Origin: Conchocele bisecta
Taxonomy: Eukaryota > Mollusca > Bivalvia > Lucinida > Thyasiridae
Assembly (NCBI GenBank): GCA_029237695.1
Contig: CM055266.1
Span: 107,153,370 to 107,217,369 of the forward strand
Reading direction: 5' to 3'
DNA: 64,000 nt
Numbering within the stretch: the first letter of the stretch is position 1; each line of letters begins with the position of its first letter. Positions 23,725-35,662 of this stretch are shown here, one piece after another. Below the pieces are notes generated by a model. That model saw only the letters and a program-made list of their open reading frames with translations. It ran no database searches and had not been told where the DNA came from. The position numbers and the translations under genes were made by a program.

Positions 23725-25215
23725 CTAATTCCTGTATATGACCGCTGTCCTCAGTACTGTAACTCGCCATGAGAATTTCCTGTGTATGACCGCTGTCCTC
23801 AGCACTGTAACTCGCCATGTGAATTTCCTGTGTATGACCGCTGCCCTCAGTATTGTAACTCGCCATGAGAACTCTATGTGTATTGACTCTGCCATCAGTA
23901 CTGTATCTCGCCATGAGAATTCCCTGTACATGACCGCTGCCATCAGTACTGTAACTCGCCATGAGAGTTCTCTGTATATTACCGCTGCCCTCAGTACTGT
24001 AACTCACCCTGATAATTCCCTGTGTATGACCGCTGCCCTCAGTACTGTAACTCACCCTGATAATTCCCTGTGTATGACTGCTGCCCTCAGTACTGTAACT
24101 CACCCTGATAATTCCCTGTGTATGACCGCTGCCCTCAGTACTGTAACTCGCCTTGAGTATTCCCTGTGTATGACGGCTGCAATCAGTACTGTAACTCGCC
24201 TTGAGTATTCCCTGTGTATGACGGCTGCAATCAGTACTGTAACTCACCGTGATAATGTGAATTCCCTGTGTGTGACCGGTGACCTCAGTACTGTAACTCT
24301 CCATGAGAATTCCCTTATGACTGCTGCCCTCAGAACTGTAACTCGCCATGCGAATTCCCTGTATATGACCGCTGCCCTCAGTACTGTAACTCGCCATGAG
24401 AATTCATTGTATATAACCTATGCCCTCAGTACTGTAACTCTCTATGACAATTCCCAGGTATATCACCACTGCCCTCAGTAATGTAACTCGCCATGAGAAT
24501 TCATTCCCTTAATTGACCGAAGCCCTCAGTACTGTAATTCGCCATGAGCATTTCCCTGCATATGGCCACTGCCCTCCGTACTGTAACTCGCCATGAGAAT
24601 TCCCTGTGTAGTACAGTTGCCCTCAGCATTGTAACTCGCCATCAGAATGCCCTGTGTATTACCGCTACCCTCAGTACTATACCTCACCATAATAATTCCA
24701 TGTTATATGACCACTGTAAATCGCCATCAGTACTATACCTCAGTACTATACCCTCAGTACTATACCTCACCATGATAATTCCCTATATATGACCGCTGCC
24801 CTCAGTAGTGTAAATCGCCATGATAATTCCCTGTGTATGATCGCTGCCCTTAGTACTGAAACTCGCCATGAGAATTCCCTGTTTATGACCGCTGCCCTCA
24901 GTACTGTAACTCGCCATGACAATTCCGTGTGTTTGACCGTTGCCTTCGGTACTGTAACTCGCCATGAACATCATTAGTACGCTACGCTGCCCTCAGTCCT
25001 GTAACTCGCCATGTGAAATCCCTGTATATGACCGCTGATATCGGTACTGTAACTCGTCATGAGAATTTCCTGTATATGACAGCTGCCATCAGTACTGTAA
25101 CTCGCTATGATAATTCCCAGGTCTATGACCGCGGCACTCAGTACTGGAACTCGCCATGAGAATTCACGGTATATGAACGCTGCCCTTAGTACTGTAACCT
25201 GCCATGATAATTCCC
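23725..25215. repeat. 48-bp minisatellite, array 1
   Basis: About 31 tandem units of 48 bp (core 'cgctgccctcagtactgtaa' plus 'ctcgccatgagaattccctg'). Because 48 is a multiple of three, frames stay open on both strands: plus-strand units read MTAALSTVTRHENSLC and minus-strand units read ASYSTEGSGHTQGILM. The open frames follow from the period, and I see no start, signal or splice context, so I annotate a repeat rather than a gene. Confidence 0.93.
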
Positions 25216-25289
25216 TGTATAATATATATACCAATTGGGTGTTTTGGCCCATTTGTACTGTTTTAGTCTTCTCAGCCCATATGGCTAGG

Positions 25290-25725
25290 AATTATATATA
25301 TTTATATACGTTTGTACATAAATATATAGTTGTTTTGTACGCTGATATAAAAATACTAAACCACTTTACTGTTTTAGGCTTCTCAGCCCCTGTGGCTAGG
25401 AATTTGCCAAAACAATGCTTGTTGTACAACACTATATAGTTTTTACGAAAACCATAATCTTCAGCAAAATATATGCAATGAACCACGAAACCGCTATATC
25501 ACAATCCCCCTAAGTCTGGCTAACTCTTGTCTGAATGCTTTCAGTATTGTATAGTATCTCTCTTTTAATCTTACTGTATGTGCTCCACATTGAACACAGG
25601 CTTGATATTTTGCATAAGTGCCTTTACTACACTGTAATCAATATTTTACTTTACTTTTTTTCATTAGGTGGTTATGCAGTTTGCAATATTTTGATTTTTG
25701 TGTAAGGTTATAATGACACGGATGT
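25290..25725. repeat. Polinton terminal repeat in left duplicate
   Basis: Near-identical to 31845-32280 and, in reverse, to 49510-49862. It contains 'cttctcagcccctgtggcta' and 'aatcttcagcaaaatatatg', and on the minus strand the small Cys-rich frame. It precedes the truncated PolB gene as in the right unit. Confidence 0.8.
25494..25720 (-). pseudogene. TIR-borne Cys-rich small protein, broken copy
   Basis: The third copy of the protein encoded at 32048-32311. It keeps CVQCGAHTVRLKERYY and LARLRGIVI before the stop at 25494, but has an in-frame TGA before the Cys-rich part, and the first Cys-containing block reads CSKGTY instead of CGKGTY. Confidence 0.7.
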
Positions 25726-25726
25726 A

Positions 25727-28454
25727 GAAGTTGATACTGATGAAGAAGTTGATACTGATGAAGAAGGAATAATAGATGAAAAGTATGACCCTGATGCGTT
25801 CTATCCTGAAGAACCAAAGAAAGAAACGCGATACCATTATTGTTGGATTACAATTCTAAACAGACTACTCTATGACCAAAACAAACATCATGGAAAAACC
25901 TATTTCTGCGACCGCCGTCTTTACGGTTTTACAAAAGAAGACTTACTACTCAAACATATAGAAGATTTTGACAGCATCAACACAATTACAACAAGAATAG
26001 AAATGCCCCAAAAAGATAAATAACACATCAAAACCACATCAAATTCAAGAACCATCAAAACCAAATGCCCATTCCATATGCCATATACGCCGACTTTGAA
26101 AGCATAATCAAACCAGAAAGTAAAAAAGCAGGTGATAAGTCAGAAATAACAAGTGAACATGAAGCCTGTGGCTTTGGTTATCAAGTTGTCAGATATGATG
26201 GTAAAGCAGAAGAACCAGTAATATACAGAGGTCAAGATGTTGATGAAGTATTCTTAAACCATTTGGATGTGAGGTCAGCAGCATTAACAATACTTTTGCC
26301 CATCCCAAACCACTAATAATGACATCAAATACTATGAAAATGCTACATATTGTTAGATATGTGAAAACTAATTGGCTAATAACGAACAAGAAGAGACCAC
26401 TGCCACTTTACAGGTGAATACAGAGGTGCAGCATATCAAAACTGCAACTTAAAACTCAAAATAACTAAAATCCCTGTGGTATTTGACAATCTCAAAGGAT
26501 ATGATAGTCATCTTATAATGCAAAAAATACACAAAGTAAAAGGTGTTTTTATCTGTATTCCAAATAATGCCGAAAAGTACATCTCATTTAGCATTGGTCA
26601 ACTTAAATTCTTGGATAGTTCAATTCATGGCTTCTTCACTTGAAAAGTTAGTTGGTGCAACAGACACATCTGATTTCAAAATCACTAACAATGTGTTTGG
26701 TAAACAAGCCAATTTACTTCTACATAAAGGAATTTAACCTTATGAATATATTGACAGCCAAGAAAGATTCGACGAAACACAATTACCATCCATAGAAAAC
26801 TTTTACAGCATCTTACAGATGAAAGTATCAGCCCCGAAGACTATGAACACGCACACAAGATATGGAACTAATTCAACTGTCAAACTCTTGGTGATTATCA
26901 TGATTTATATCTCAAAACTGACATCACTCTGCTTGTCGATGTCTTCCAAACATTTAGAAAACATGTATGAATGCATACAAACTTGACCCACTACATTACT
27001 ACACTGCCCCTGGTTTATCATGGGATGCATTACTCAAATACACACACATAGATTTAGAACTACTAACATATATCGATATGAATTTGTTCATAGAGAAAGG
27101 TATGCGTGGTGGTATAAGTATGGTATCTAAAAGACATACCAAAGCAAACAATCCACATGTGGCTGACTACAACCCAGACAAAGAAAATAACTACATCATG
27201 TATTACGATGCAAACAATTTATATGGTTGGGCGATGAGACAACCACTGCCATACTCCGGTTTCAAATTGAAGGCTCTAAATAGCAGAGGTATAGTTGCCC
27301 ATCCTAAACCAGGTAAAGGTCTAATACTTGAGGTCGATTTAGAACATCCCAAACATCTGCACAAATTGCTAAACGATTATCCACTTGCACCTGAGAAATT
27401 AGCAGTGAAAAAAGAATGGTTATCAGAACATCAAACAGAACTTCTTGACAATAACAGTATGATAGATATAGAAAAACTTGTCCCCAATCTGATGGACAAG
27501 AAGAACTATGTGATACACTACATAAATCTACAGTTGTACCTATCACTTGGCATGAAGCTCAAGAAAGTACACCGAGTATTATAGTTCAATGAGAAACCAT
27601 GGATGGAACCATACATTCGTCTAAACACCGAATTCCGTAAAAAAACCGAATTCCGTAAAAAAGCAAATTCTACATTTGAAAAAGATTTCTATAAACTAAT
27701 GAAAAACGCTGTATTTGGGAAAACAATGGAGAACCTACGCAAAAGAGTAAACATAAATCTAGTAAGAACAGATGGTAGTGAAAATGAAAGGTTAAGAAAA
27801 ATCATAGCTAAACCTAATTTCAATAGATGTGTCAAATTCTCAAATGAATTATCTGCTATACATGTAAACAAAACTAAGCAAACGCTAAACAAGCCAATCT
27901 ATGTTGGCATGTCTGTCTTAGACTTATCAAAACACCTGATGTATGACTGGTACTATAACAAACTGAAAAAGAAGTATCCCGAAAACTGCACCTTGTTGTA
28001 TACAGACACCGATAGTAAGATGTATGCAAAGATATGGCTGAAATGAAAGATGAATATGACTTCTCTGATTATCTAAAATACCATCCACTCTACGATGAAA
28101 CAAAAAAAAGTCATCGGCAAAATGAAAGATAAATGCGTTGGCACTCCAATAGCAGAATATATTGGTCTCCACCCAAAGCTATACTCTATACTGCGAGCAG
28201 ACGAACAACTCATCAAGAAAGCAAAGGGAGTAAAGAAATATGTATTGAAAAAACAAATAAGCTTTGAAAAGTACAAGGATTCACTGTTCAACAAGAAATC
28301 ATACACTCATGGCATGAATATGCTACGCTCCATGCGCCATAAAACATACGGACTAACAATGAACAAAACAACACTCTCACCACTCGACACAAAACGATAC
28401 ATTGCACCCGATGGAATCATGACATGCGCGTTTGGGTATCAGCCGGAACAATAA
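25727..28454 (+). pseudogene. Polinton PolB (left duplicate), 5'-deleted and broken
   Basis: Type B, protein-primed-class DNA polymerase of Polintons. In order: acidic VDTDEE repeats; a zinc-finger-like segment with HYCW and YFCDRRLYGF (second expected Cys is Arg); a stop near 26021; ExoI motif YADFES (about 26085); RDHCHFTGEYRG (about 26395), an HNH/endonuclease-VII-like Cys/His cluster; ExoII NLKGYDSH (about 26500); Exo III-like YHDLYLKTD; polymerase motif A DANNLYGWAM (about 27210); motif B KLMKNAVFGKTMENL (about 27700); and motif C YTDTDS (about 28002). A TAG interrupts the frame at 27582, a 15-bp duplication repeats FRKKTE, and frameshifts lie near 26300, 26870 and 28050. The first third of the gene, present at 32383-37320 in the right unit, is deleted, with the breakpoint just after 'atgacacgg'. 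Confidence 0.9.
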
Positions 28455-28876
28455 GAAGCTCTTCCTTCACAAAGCCTCTGGCTACCAATCACCAGTTCAC
28501 CCCTAGAGATAACTGATAAGCCACTGGCTACTGCAGTGGGCTTATCAGCTCTGGGAATATTTGATGCAATTTCCACATAGGATTATCAGGCAAGGGGTGT
28601 CTTACATTAACTGACTAAAAACAGTTTATATATTATCCAATACATCTGAAAATTCATATGTATATTCATCCGAGATTTATCTAAGTAATGATGTAATTTT
28701 CATTATGCACTTCCCTCATTTCATTATGCAGGACATGATAAAATAGACATAATCTATTAAACAATCTGAATTTATCAAGTTTATTGAATGTACAAGTATG
28801 TGTTCAAGTCACTATTGACAAAACATGGCTTATTTCATTCATGTCCAGTGTATATCCTGATCAGCCTGCAACCATT
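28455..28876. other. PolB downstream flank (duplicated at 39459-39880)
   Basis: Non-coding and near-identical to the sequence after the right-hand PolB. It contains a small hairpin, 'ctgataagcc' with 'ggcttatcag' 8-20 bases later, shortly after the PolB stop, which could be a 3' processing or termination structure or merely a repeat. Confidence 0.6.
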
Positions 28877-28993
28877 ATGTATCACGTATATATGATTTAT
28901 TAATTGAATTTATTTTATTCCGATTACAGTCTCAAAATAGTTAGTGGATCATTGAAATAAACACCAGTAACTCAAATGTTAAACAAATTAGGA

Positions 28994-29185
28994 CTAATAA
29001 ATAGCATCAACAAAGTTATACTTATCTAAATCGTACGTTTTGTTTGATTCGCATCCCAACATATCGACATAACCTTCTGTGAATACATACGTTCGGATTT
29101 CCTTTGCTATATTCGTAGCATGATCAATAATATGCCACAGGAAACCCCAAACTGGAGCATCATACATATTGCTATTGTAGTTCAC
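28994..29185 (-). CDS. Second copy of the unrecognised 22458 frame
   Basis: 63 codons with SNMYDAPVWGF and VFTEGYVDML. The shared part has several amino-acid differences from the first copy but no stop. Function unknown. Confidence 0.22.
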   Translation of the reverse strand: MNYNSNMYDAPVWGFLWHIIDHATNIAKEIRTYVFTEGYVDMLGCESNKTYDLDKYNFVDAIY

Positions 29186-29460
29186 ATACGCAGGTGGCGT
29201 TGCGTGAAACTGATTGTGTGGGATTCTTTCGCATGGAGAAATGTCTCTGTAAGTTTAATACATGTAGCCAAATTGTGTGTAACTAACAATTAATTACTAA
29301 ACACATACGTTTTCAGTGCATATCTTCGGGGCGTAAGGCATTTATTTATCTATTGTCAGAGACATTTTATAAGTCAACGAAAAATTCGATATGTGTGTGT
29401 TTGAGTGATCCCGAAACGAGGCCACCTTTTCCACGCTATTATTAATTATTAATAATTACA

Positions 29461-29646
29461 TTGAATAAGTTCCATAACTGTAGTCTAACAGAAATGGGTT
29501 TGTGGGGTAACTTTTTTCGATTGTTACTGAGTCCTAGGTGCAAATATTTCGCCTTTGATTCTGTCATGCTTCAAATAGCACATGACATTCGTGACGATTT
29601 AATAGGGTGTTTATTAAACGCATTTACTGATTTCATAAAAAGCTAG
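29461..29646 (+). CDS. Second copy of the unrecognised 22930 frame
   Basis: 61 codons starting MNKFHNCSLTEMG. Family unknown. Intact start and stop, but with no regulatory or splice support. Confidence 0.22.
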   Translation: MNKFHNCSLTEMGLWGNFFRLLLSPRCKYFAFDSVMLQIAHDIRDDLIGCLLNAFTDFIKS

Positions 29647-29994
29647 AGAGAACCCAGATGAATCAATTGCAACTTTTTCAGTCATATTCACGTGTCTCGT
29701 GTTAAAGGGAGCTGGTACAAACGTTTTGTATAGGGCACGTTTTTACTATTTATTCAGTATTTACTGATATCAATAATTCTAGACTTATATCAATAATTTC
29801 AGCAAGTTCTTGTGCGTATTTATTCGGTATTTTTATGCCATCGGGTTTCGAAGAAACGGGTGGCATATAGGTTCTTGTGCGTCTTTATACGGTATTTTTT
29901 ATATTAATAATTCGAGTTTGGATATCATTAATTAGATTTCTTGATGTCAATGATTTGTGTACCGACATACACATTTCTTATTTATAGACTAATT

Positions 29995-31770
29995 CCTGTA
30001 TATGACCGCAGTCCTCAGTACTGTAACTCGCCATGAGAATTTCCTGTCTATGACCGCTGTCCTTAGTACTGTAACTCGCCGTGTGAATTTCCTGTGTATG
30101 ACCGCTGCCCTCAATACTGTAACTCGCCATGAGAACTGCCTGTGTATTGACGCTGCCATCAGTACTGATCTCGTCATGAGAATTCCTGTATATGACCGCT
30201 GCCATCAGTACTGTAACTCGCCATGAGAGTTCTCTGTATATTACCACTGCCCTCAATATTGTAACTCACCCTGATAATTCCCTGTGTATGACCGCTGCCC
30301 TCAGTACTGTATCTCGCCATGATAATTCCCTGTGTATGACCGCTGCCCTCAGTACTGTATCTCGGCACGATAATGCCCTATGTATGACCGCTGCCCTCAG
30401 TACTGTATCTCGGCACGATAATGCCCTATGTATGACCGCTGCCCTCAGTACTGTAACTCGCATTGAGTATTCCCTGTGTATGACGGCTGCAATCAGTACT
30501 GTAACTCGCCGTGAGAATGAGAATTCCCTGTGTGTGACCGCTGACCTCAGTACTGTAACTCGCCATGAGAATTCCCTTATGACTGCTGCCCTCAGAACTG
30601 TAACTCGCCATGCGAATTCCCTGTATATGACCGCTGCCCTCAGTACTGTAACTCGCCTTGAGTATTCCCTGTGTATGACGGCTGCAATCAGTACTGTAAC
30701 TCGCCGTGAGAATGAGAATTCCCTGTGTGTGACCGCTGACCTCAGTACTGTAACTCGCCATGAGAATTCCCTTATGACTGCTGCCCTCAGAACTGTAACT
30801 CGCCATGCGAATTCCCTGTATATGACCGCTGCCCTCAGTACTGTAACTCGTCATGAGAATTCATTGTATATAACCTATGCCCTCAGTACTGTAACTCTCC
30901 ATAGCAATTCCCAGGTCTATAACCACTGCCCTCAGTAATGTAACTCGCCATGAGAATTCATTCCCTGTATATGACCGAAGCCCTCAGTACAGTAATTCGC
31001 CATGAGCATTTCCCTGTATATGGCCACTGCCCTCCGTACTGTAACTCGCCATGATAATTCCATGTGTATTACAGTTGCCCTCAGCACTGTAACTCGCCAT
31101 CAGAATGCCCTGTGTATTACCGCTACCCTCAGTACTATACCTCACCATAATAATTCCATACTATATGACCGCTGCCCTCAGTATTGTAACTCTCCATGAT
31201 AATTCCCTGTGTATGACCGCTGCCCTTAGTAGTGAAACTCGCCATGATAATTCCCTGTATACGACCGCTGTCCTCAGCACTGTAAATCGCCATCAGAATT
31301 CCCTGTGCATGATCGCTACCCTCAGTACTATACCTCACCATGATAATTCCCAATATATGACTGCTGCCCTCAGTAGTGTAAGTCGCCATGATAATTCCCT
31401 GTGTATGATCGCTGCCCTTAGTACTGAAACTCGCCATGATAATTCCCTGTTTATGACCGCTGCCCTCAGTACTGTAACTCACCATGACAATTCTGTGTGT
31501 TTGACCGTTGCCTTCAGTACTGTAACTCGCCATGAACAGCATTAGTACTGTAACTCGCTACGCTGCCCTCAGTCCTGTAACTCGCCATGTGGAATCCCTG
31601 TATATGACCGCCATGAGAATTTCCTATATATGACAGCTGCCATCAGTACTGTAACTCGCTATGATAATTCCCAGGTTTATGACCTCTGCCCTCAGTACTG
31701 GAACTCGCCATGAGAATTCACTGTATATGAACGCTGCCCTTAGTACTGTAACCTGCCATGAGAATTCCCT
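29995..31770. repeat. 48-bp minisatellite, array 2
   Basis: About 37 units of the same 48-bp repeat as at 23.7 kb. A block of four units (about 190 bp, with 'gacggctgcaatcagtactg' and 'cccttatgactgctgccctc') occurs twice in a row at about 30440 and 30630 but once in array 1, so the array has grown since the large duplication. Frames are open on both strands as in array 1. Confidence 0.93.
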
Positions 31771-31844
31771 GTATAATATATATACCAATTGGGTTTGTTG
31801 GCCCATTTGTACTGTTTTAGTCTTCTCAGCCCCTGTGGCTAGAA

Positions 31845-32260
31845 ATTATATATATTTATATACGTTTGTGCATAAATATATAGTTGTTGTGTACGCTGAT
31901 ATAAAAATACTAAACAATTTTACTGTTTTAGGCTTCTCAGCCCCTGTGGCTAGGAATTTGCCGAAACAATGCTTGTTGTACAACACTATATAGTTTTTAC
32001 GAAAACCATAATCTTCAGCAAAATATATGCAATGAACCACGAAACCGCTATATCACAATCCCCCTAAGTCTGGCTAACTCTTGTCTGAATTGTTTCACTA
32101 TTTTATAGTATCTCTCTTGTAATCTTACTTTATGTGCTCCACATTGAACACAGGTTTGAGAATTTGCATAAGTGCCTTTACCACACTGTAAGTAAGGTTT
32201 TACTTTACTTTTTTTCATTAGGTGGTTATGCAGTTTGTAATATTTTGATTTTTGTGTAAG
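31845..32260. repeat. Polinton B left terminal inverted repeat
   Basis: Matches the reverse complement of 49510-49862 over about 350-400 bp, including 'atatatgcaatgaaccac' and 'gggggattgtgatata'. A ~113-bp direct repeat of 'cttctcagcccctgtggcta' sits at its outer edge (31815 and 31930). The exact terminal nucleotide and the 6-bp target duplication expected of Polintons were not found. Confidence 0.82.
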
Positions 32261-32311
32261 GTTAGAATGACACGGTTCATGGTTGCCAACTTTTATGAAT
32301 GCGCATTCCAT
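32048..32311 (-). CDS. Cys-rich small protein encoded in the Polinton TIR
   Basis: 87 codons, intact, reading outward toward the element end. It is basic, with CGKGTYANSQTCVQCGAHK near residues 43-61 (a CX10CX2C pattern suggesting zinc binding) and a conserved C-terminus ERYYKIV...LARLRGIVI. The same C-terminal half is encoded in the right TIR (49516-49654) and in the left duplicate (25494-25720). A nucleic-acid-binding role is possible given the charge and Cys pattern, but that is inference; I do not recognise a named family. Being in the TIR makes it two-copy per element. Confidence 0.6.
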   Translation of the reverse strand: MECAFIKVGNHEPCHSNLTQKSKYYKLHNHLMKKSKVKPYLQCGKGTYANSQTCVQCGAHKVRLQERYYKIVKQFRQELARLRGIVI

Positions 32312-33095
32312 GTTTTACTTTATTATTTATTTTTTATTTGTTAAAATAAATATATTAAACAAATAAATATAATGTAAAAAAGATGAGCACCAATAATATA
32401 GAGTACGTCTTACAACTTCACCGAGAGGGAGTTGTTAATGATGCAAAATTAAGATGTGCATTAGATACTCTGAAACCTTCAGAGCCAAAGGTCGAGACCA
32501 AATCATCTGTATTAGAAAATCTGCATGAAAGGCGCCGTAGGAAAAAAGAAAAGGAGGCGACAAAAACAGGCATACGTTGAATTAAAACACAATGTTATAA
32601 ATGAACTCAAGCAGGGTCTGAAAGATAAAAAATCGGAATTAAAATTGGTCGACAGACCATTGTGTGATTATTTCAAGTCATATGAAAAAGATGCGCATAA
32701 ATATAAAGACCCTAATACTCTGTTTGATGATAAAAAAAGTCTACTATAATAAATCAAATCAATCAAAATATAAAAGAATATAATGGTATACATTTTTCAA
32801 TCGGTATTTCTATAAAATTCTTCAAAGATGAAGGTGATGGAGAAAGAAAATATGTCGTTGGACAAAACCATGGAGAATAAAGTGCTATTCTTGATGAAAA
32901 TAAAGTAGATGAATTTTATAATAAACAAAATTCTTATTTGCACATTAAGCAAACACGTCTTATTTGGAATTAATAAATCAGTGAACTACTTTCGGCAAGG
33001 GAGATAATCAATATCACGTGAACTATTTTCATACAAGCCAAGCGGATTGTTCTGTTTATTAGTATATATAGTTTTAATCTATCTCCTGTGATATA

Positions 33096-35401
33096 TGAGC
33101 CGCGTCGCGAGAAAACCTGTCTTCGGGAATCTGACGACGTCACAAGATATGACGTCGTGAACTTAACTGACGTAATTTTCGCCGAGATTTCCAATTATCG
33201 ACGTTTGTCAGACCGCCATGTGAGGTTTGTTCCGTGGTGTTAAAAGTTATCTAACGAACAGAACAACGTACCTCGATTTTTATTCGAAACGGGCATATCT
33301 TATATATGTTTTTATTAACAATAATGGCGTAAGGATAATTTTATTTTATTATTTTGCTATTGGTATCATATAAAAATGTTTGTCTGTTGACGTGTGTTTT
33401 TTATGTTCCTTTATTTTCACATACTATTTTCGTTAACTGTTATCGACCACCATTTACAGGTGAAAACTCTGTGTAAGCTACATTTTTTATTTACATGTTC
33501 ATACAAATAATCGGCATAATATTTGTAGACCTATGTAGCCTGGACCCGGTTTCCTGCAAAACTATATGTTTCAGATCTGGTTAAATCGTAGCGAATTTTC
33601 AGTCTATTGCTCAATTCTTTCCTTCTAATACAATGTTTAAAATGAAAAATTAGCGCAACCTTTACCAATTTTAAGAAAGAAATATCTCTCACTGGGGATC
33701 CTTTCTCGATCACCGACAGGATATGGGTCGCCGATCGTACATTTATTGCAGATATTGTAAGGTCTGGTTTTTTTTCAGAATGTGGTCAAAATACAACTGT
33801 AAGCGGGACGATGTCGCGAACATTTGACGTTTCTGTTGTATGAATATGAAAAGCTTCAATCTGAATGCACGCTAACATGTGTGTCATGTTAATATAAAAC
33901 AATACGGTGGGATGATATTTCAAGGCAACATGTTTGGGACATGTGACACGTACAACTACAATACTATCACATATCTCTCTTGAAATACATACTGTTTAAA
34001 CCAACTACATGTACAATAATACAAAAAGTCAAGAACTAGATACAGTAACTGTGGGATAATATTTCAAGCATTGTCAAGTCGTGACACAAATACAATAATA
34101 CTGTGCGCACTAGCAATTGATATGGTTCTTCTAGTACTGTTCGACGATTATCAAGGATCTCTTGACTTGGGGGTATTGTTATTATTTTATCTGTCCTCCC
34201 CCATCACCTCTCATTTCTTCGTACTTTGGGACCCTCGTATTTTGAGTTGAGTCTTCAAAAGACAAACTGCTATCGTAACACTCCCAAAACAAACACAAGT
34301 GGGTGGTAGGACAAGCTGATCACAAGCTGAGGTAACAACTGTCTCAAATATGTTACCATAGCCAGTTTGGCCATGTGGCAACCTTCCACGCGCTACCCTT
34401 GAAGGTGGTCTACTATTAGGCGAGTGAGAGACTGCGATGCAGTAGAAATAACACGTAAGCGATGTATGATTTTGCTCTCACGCTATTCCAGTGAGTGTGA
34501 TTGTGTACATAGTGAGTAACACATAACAGTAAGGGTGCCTGTCATCAGACATGAACACTGCCTTTCAGAGCAAACAGTTTTTAATACCCACCTTTTTAAA
34601 CAAAAACTAAATGGGTATATTGTTTTCGTCACGGGTGCCCGTCCGTCTGTCCGTCCGTCACGTTTCGTGTAAGAAGTAAAACTGTTGAACCGTAATAGGT
34701 AGGGTCTTGAAACTTGGTGTGTGCCTTCCTTATGGTGTGTAGATGCGCAGTGAATTTTGATTTTTGATTCTACCCCAGGTCATGAATTATCTCCCCCTTC
34801 TCAACTTCGCATTTGGGAAACGTGGGTATATTGCGATGGCGCGCCATCGACTGTGCTCAAGTTGTAATGTAATTTAATGTTGAACGTATTGTTCTCCCGG
34901 TATGCGTGTGTATTTCAATTTGTATAAATTGTTAAAACGCTCAATAAACACGACGTCAACAAGAAGAAATCAGCGTACCCGCGCACATTTATACTTGCTG
35001 GTACATGAACTTACCGGTTTGACTTTGTCGCTTTGCACATTCATGTGTTACCAAAAGACTCAAGCTCGTCCGTCTTTACATTCATTATTCAATGGCAAAC
35101 ATGCTTCTAGTTCGATTATGTCAACTTGCAAACTGTTGTAAATGTTGGCGTATACTCTATCTGTTACGGTATGTACTGTACCGTCATTTACGTCGCATGA
35201 CGTCGCTTTTACGTGACGTCTCTTTTGCTCAAACGACCTGCATAGTTGTGTTGTATAAACTATAATATCTAAATGAATATTGCAGATATCATGATCAACT
35301 AAAAAGCGTTAAATTCATCATACAAATACCATTGTCATAGTAACAAAATGTCATATTGACCAACAATTACCCGAAGACAGGTTTTCTCGCGACGCGGCTC
35401 A
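33096..35401. mobile_element. Tc1/mariner-like non-autonomous element inside R2.5
   Basis: Perfect 32-bp inverted repeats start 'tgagccgcgtcgcgagaaaa' at 33096 and end in the complement at 35401. TA flanks each side (33094-33095 and 35402-35403), and R2.5 copy 1 shows the empty site 'gtgatatataatg' at about 12940. Length 2306 bp; no transposase is visible. It contains a TCCG microsatellite (about 34640) and several TGACGTC motifs near both ends (33131-33170, 35190-35220). A related terminus is, from memory, common among bivalve MITEs. Confidence 0.88.
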
Positions 35402-35566
35402 TATAATGATACATTACTTTGTTATGTTATGGGTACTAATACATGTTGTTTCAATAGCGTATCTCTGTAACGGTATCGTTGTAGATGGAGTTGCAAATAA
35501 TTTAATAATTATTACGTTCAAATGGTTGCGTAATGCTGATAGCACTTCTGTATAAATGTAATCGTC

Positions 35567-35662
35567 GTAAATGGCGCAATAGCTGTGAGATTAAGGTCGC
35601 CGACTTCTATGATTAATTTACCGATTTCCGAAAGGGTCGGGGGTTCAAACCTCGACTTGGTA
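35567..35662 (+). other. tRNA-Ser/Leu-like sequence in R2.5 copy 2
   Basis: Homologue of 13111-13206. Here the B-box-like part reads 'ggttcaaacct' without the extra base and is followed by a T10 run (from 35664). The variable-arm hairpin is kept apart from one change. Confidence 0.5.

Larger units (their letters stand above)
22338..25730. repeat. Tandem segmental duplication, left copy, 5' block
   Basis: Near-identical to 28877-32280 in the same orientation, apart from small indels and minisatellite unit number. The left breakpoint is near 'attatgtatcacgtata' at 22338. The junction of the tandem copies is at about 28876, where PolB downstream flank ('tgatcagcctgc') abuts 'aaccattatgtatcacgt'. 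The duplication also includes the following PolB segment, so the left unit spans 22338-28876. Confidence 0.88.
28877..32280. repeat. Tandem segmental duplication, right copy, 5' block
   Basis: Direct copy of 22338-25730. Differences include extra minisatellite units and loss of the 'ttaggtggtcattccttt' section present near 23460 in the left copy. It continues without a break into the Polinton B left end. Confidence 0.88.

Noticed and set aside
23738..24481. Long plus-strand frame of ~247 codons as a repeat protein gene
   Set aside because: Openness follows from a 48-bp period divisible by three, an equally long frame exists on the other strand, and there is no start, signal or splice context.
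29995..31770. CRISPR-like look of the regular 48-bp repeats
   Set aside because: Repeats are contiguous without unique spacers, diverge gradually, and the sequence is animal nuclear DNA.
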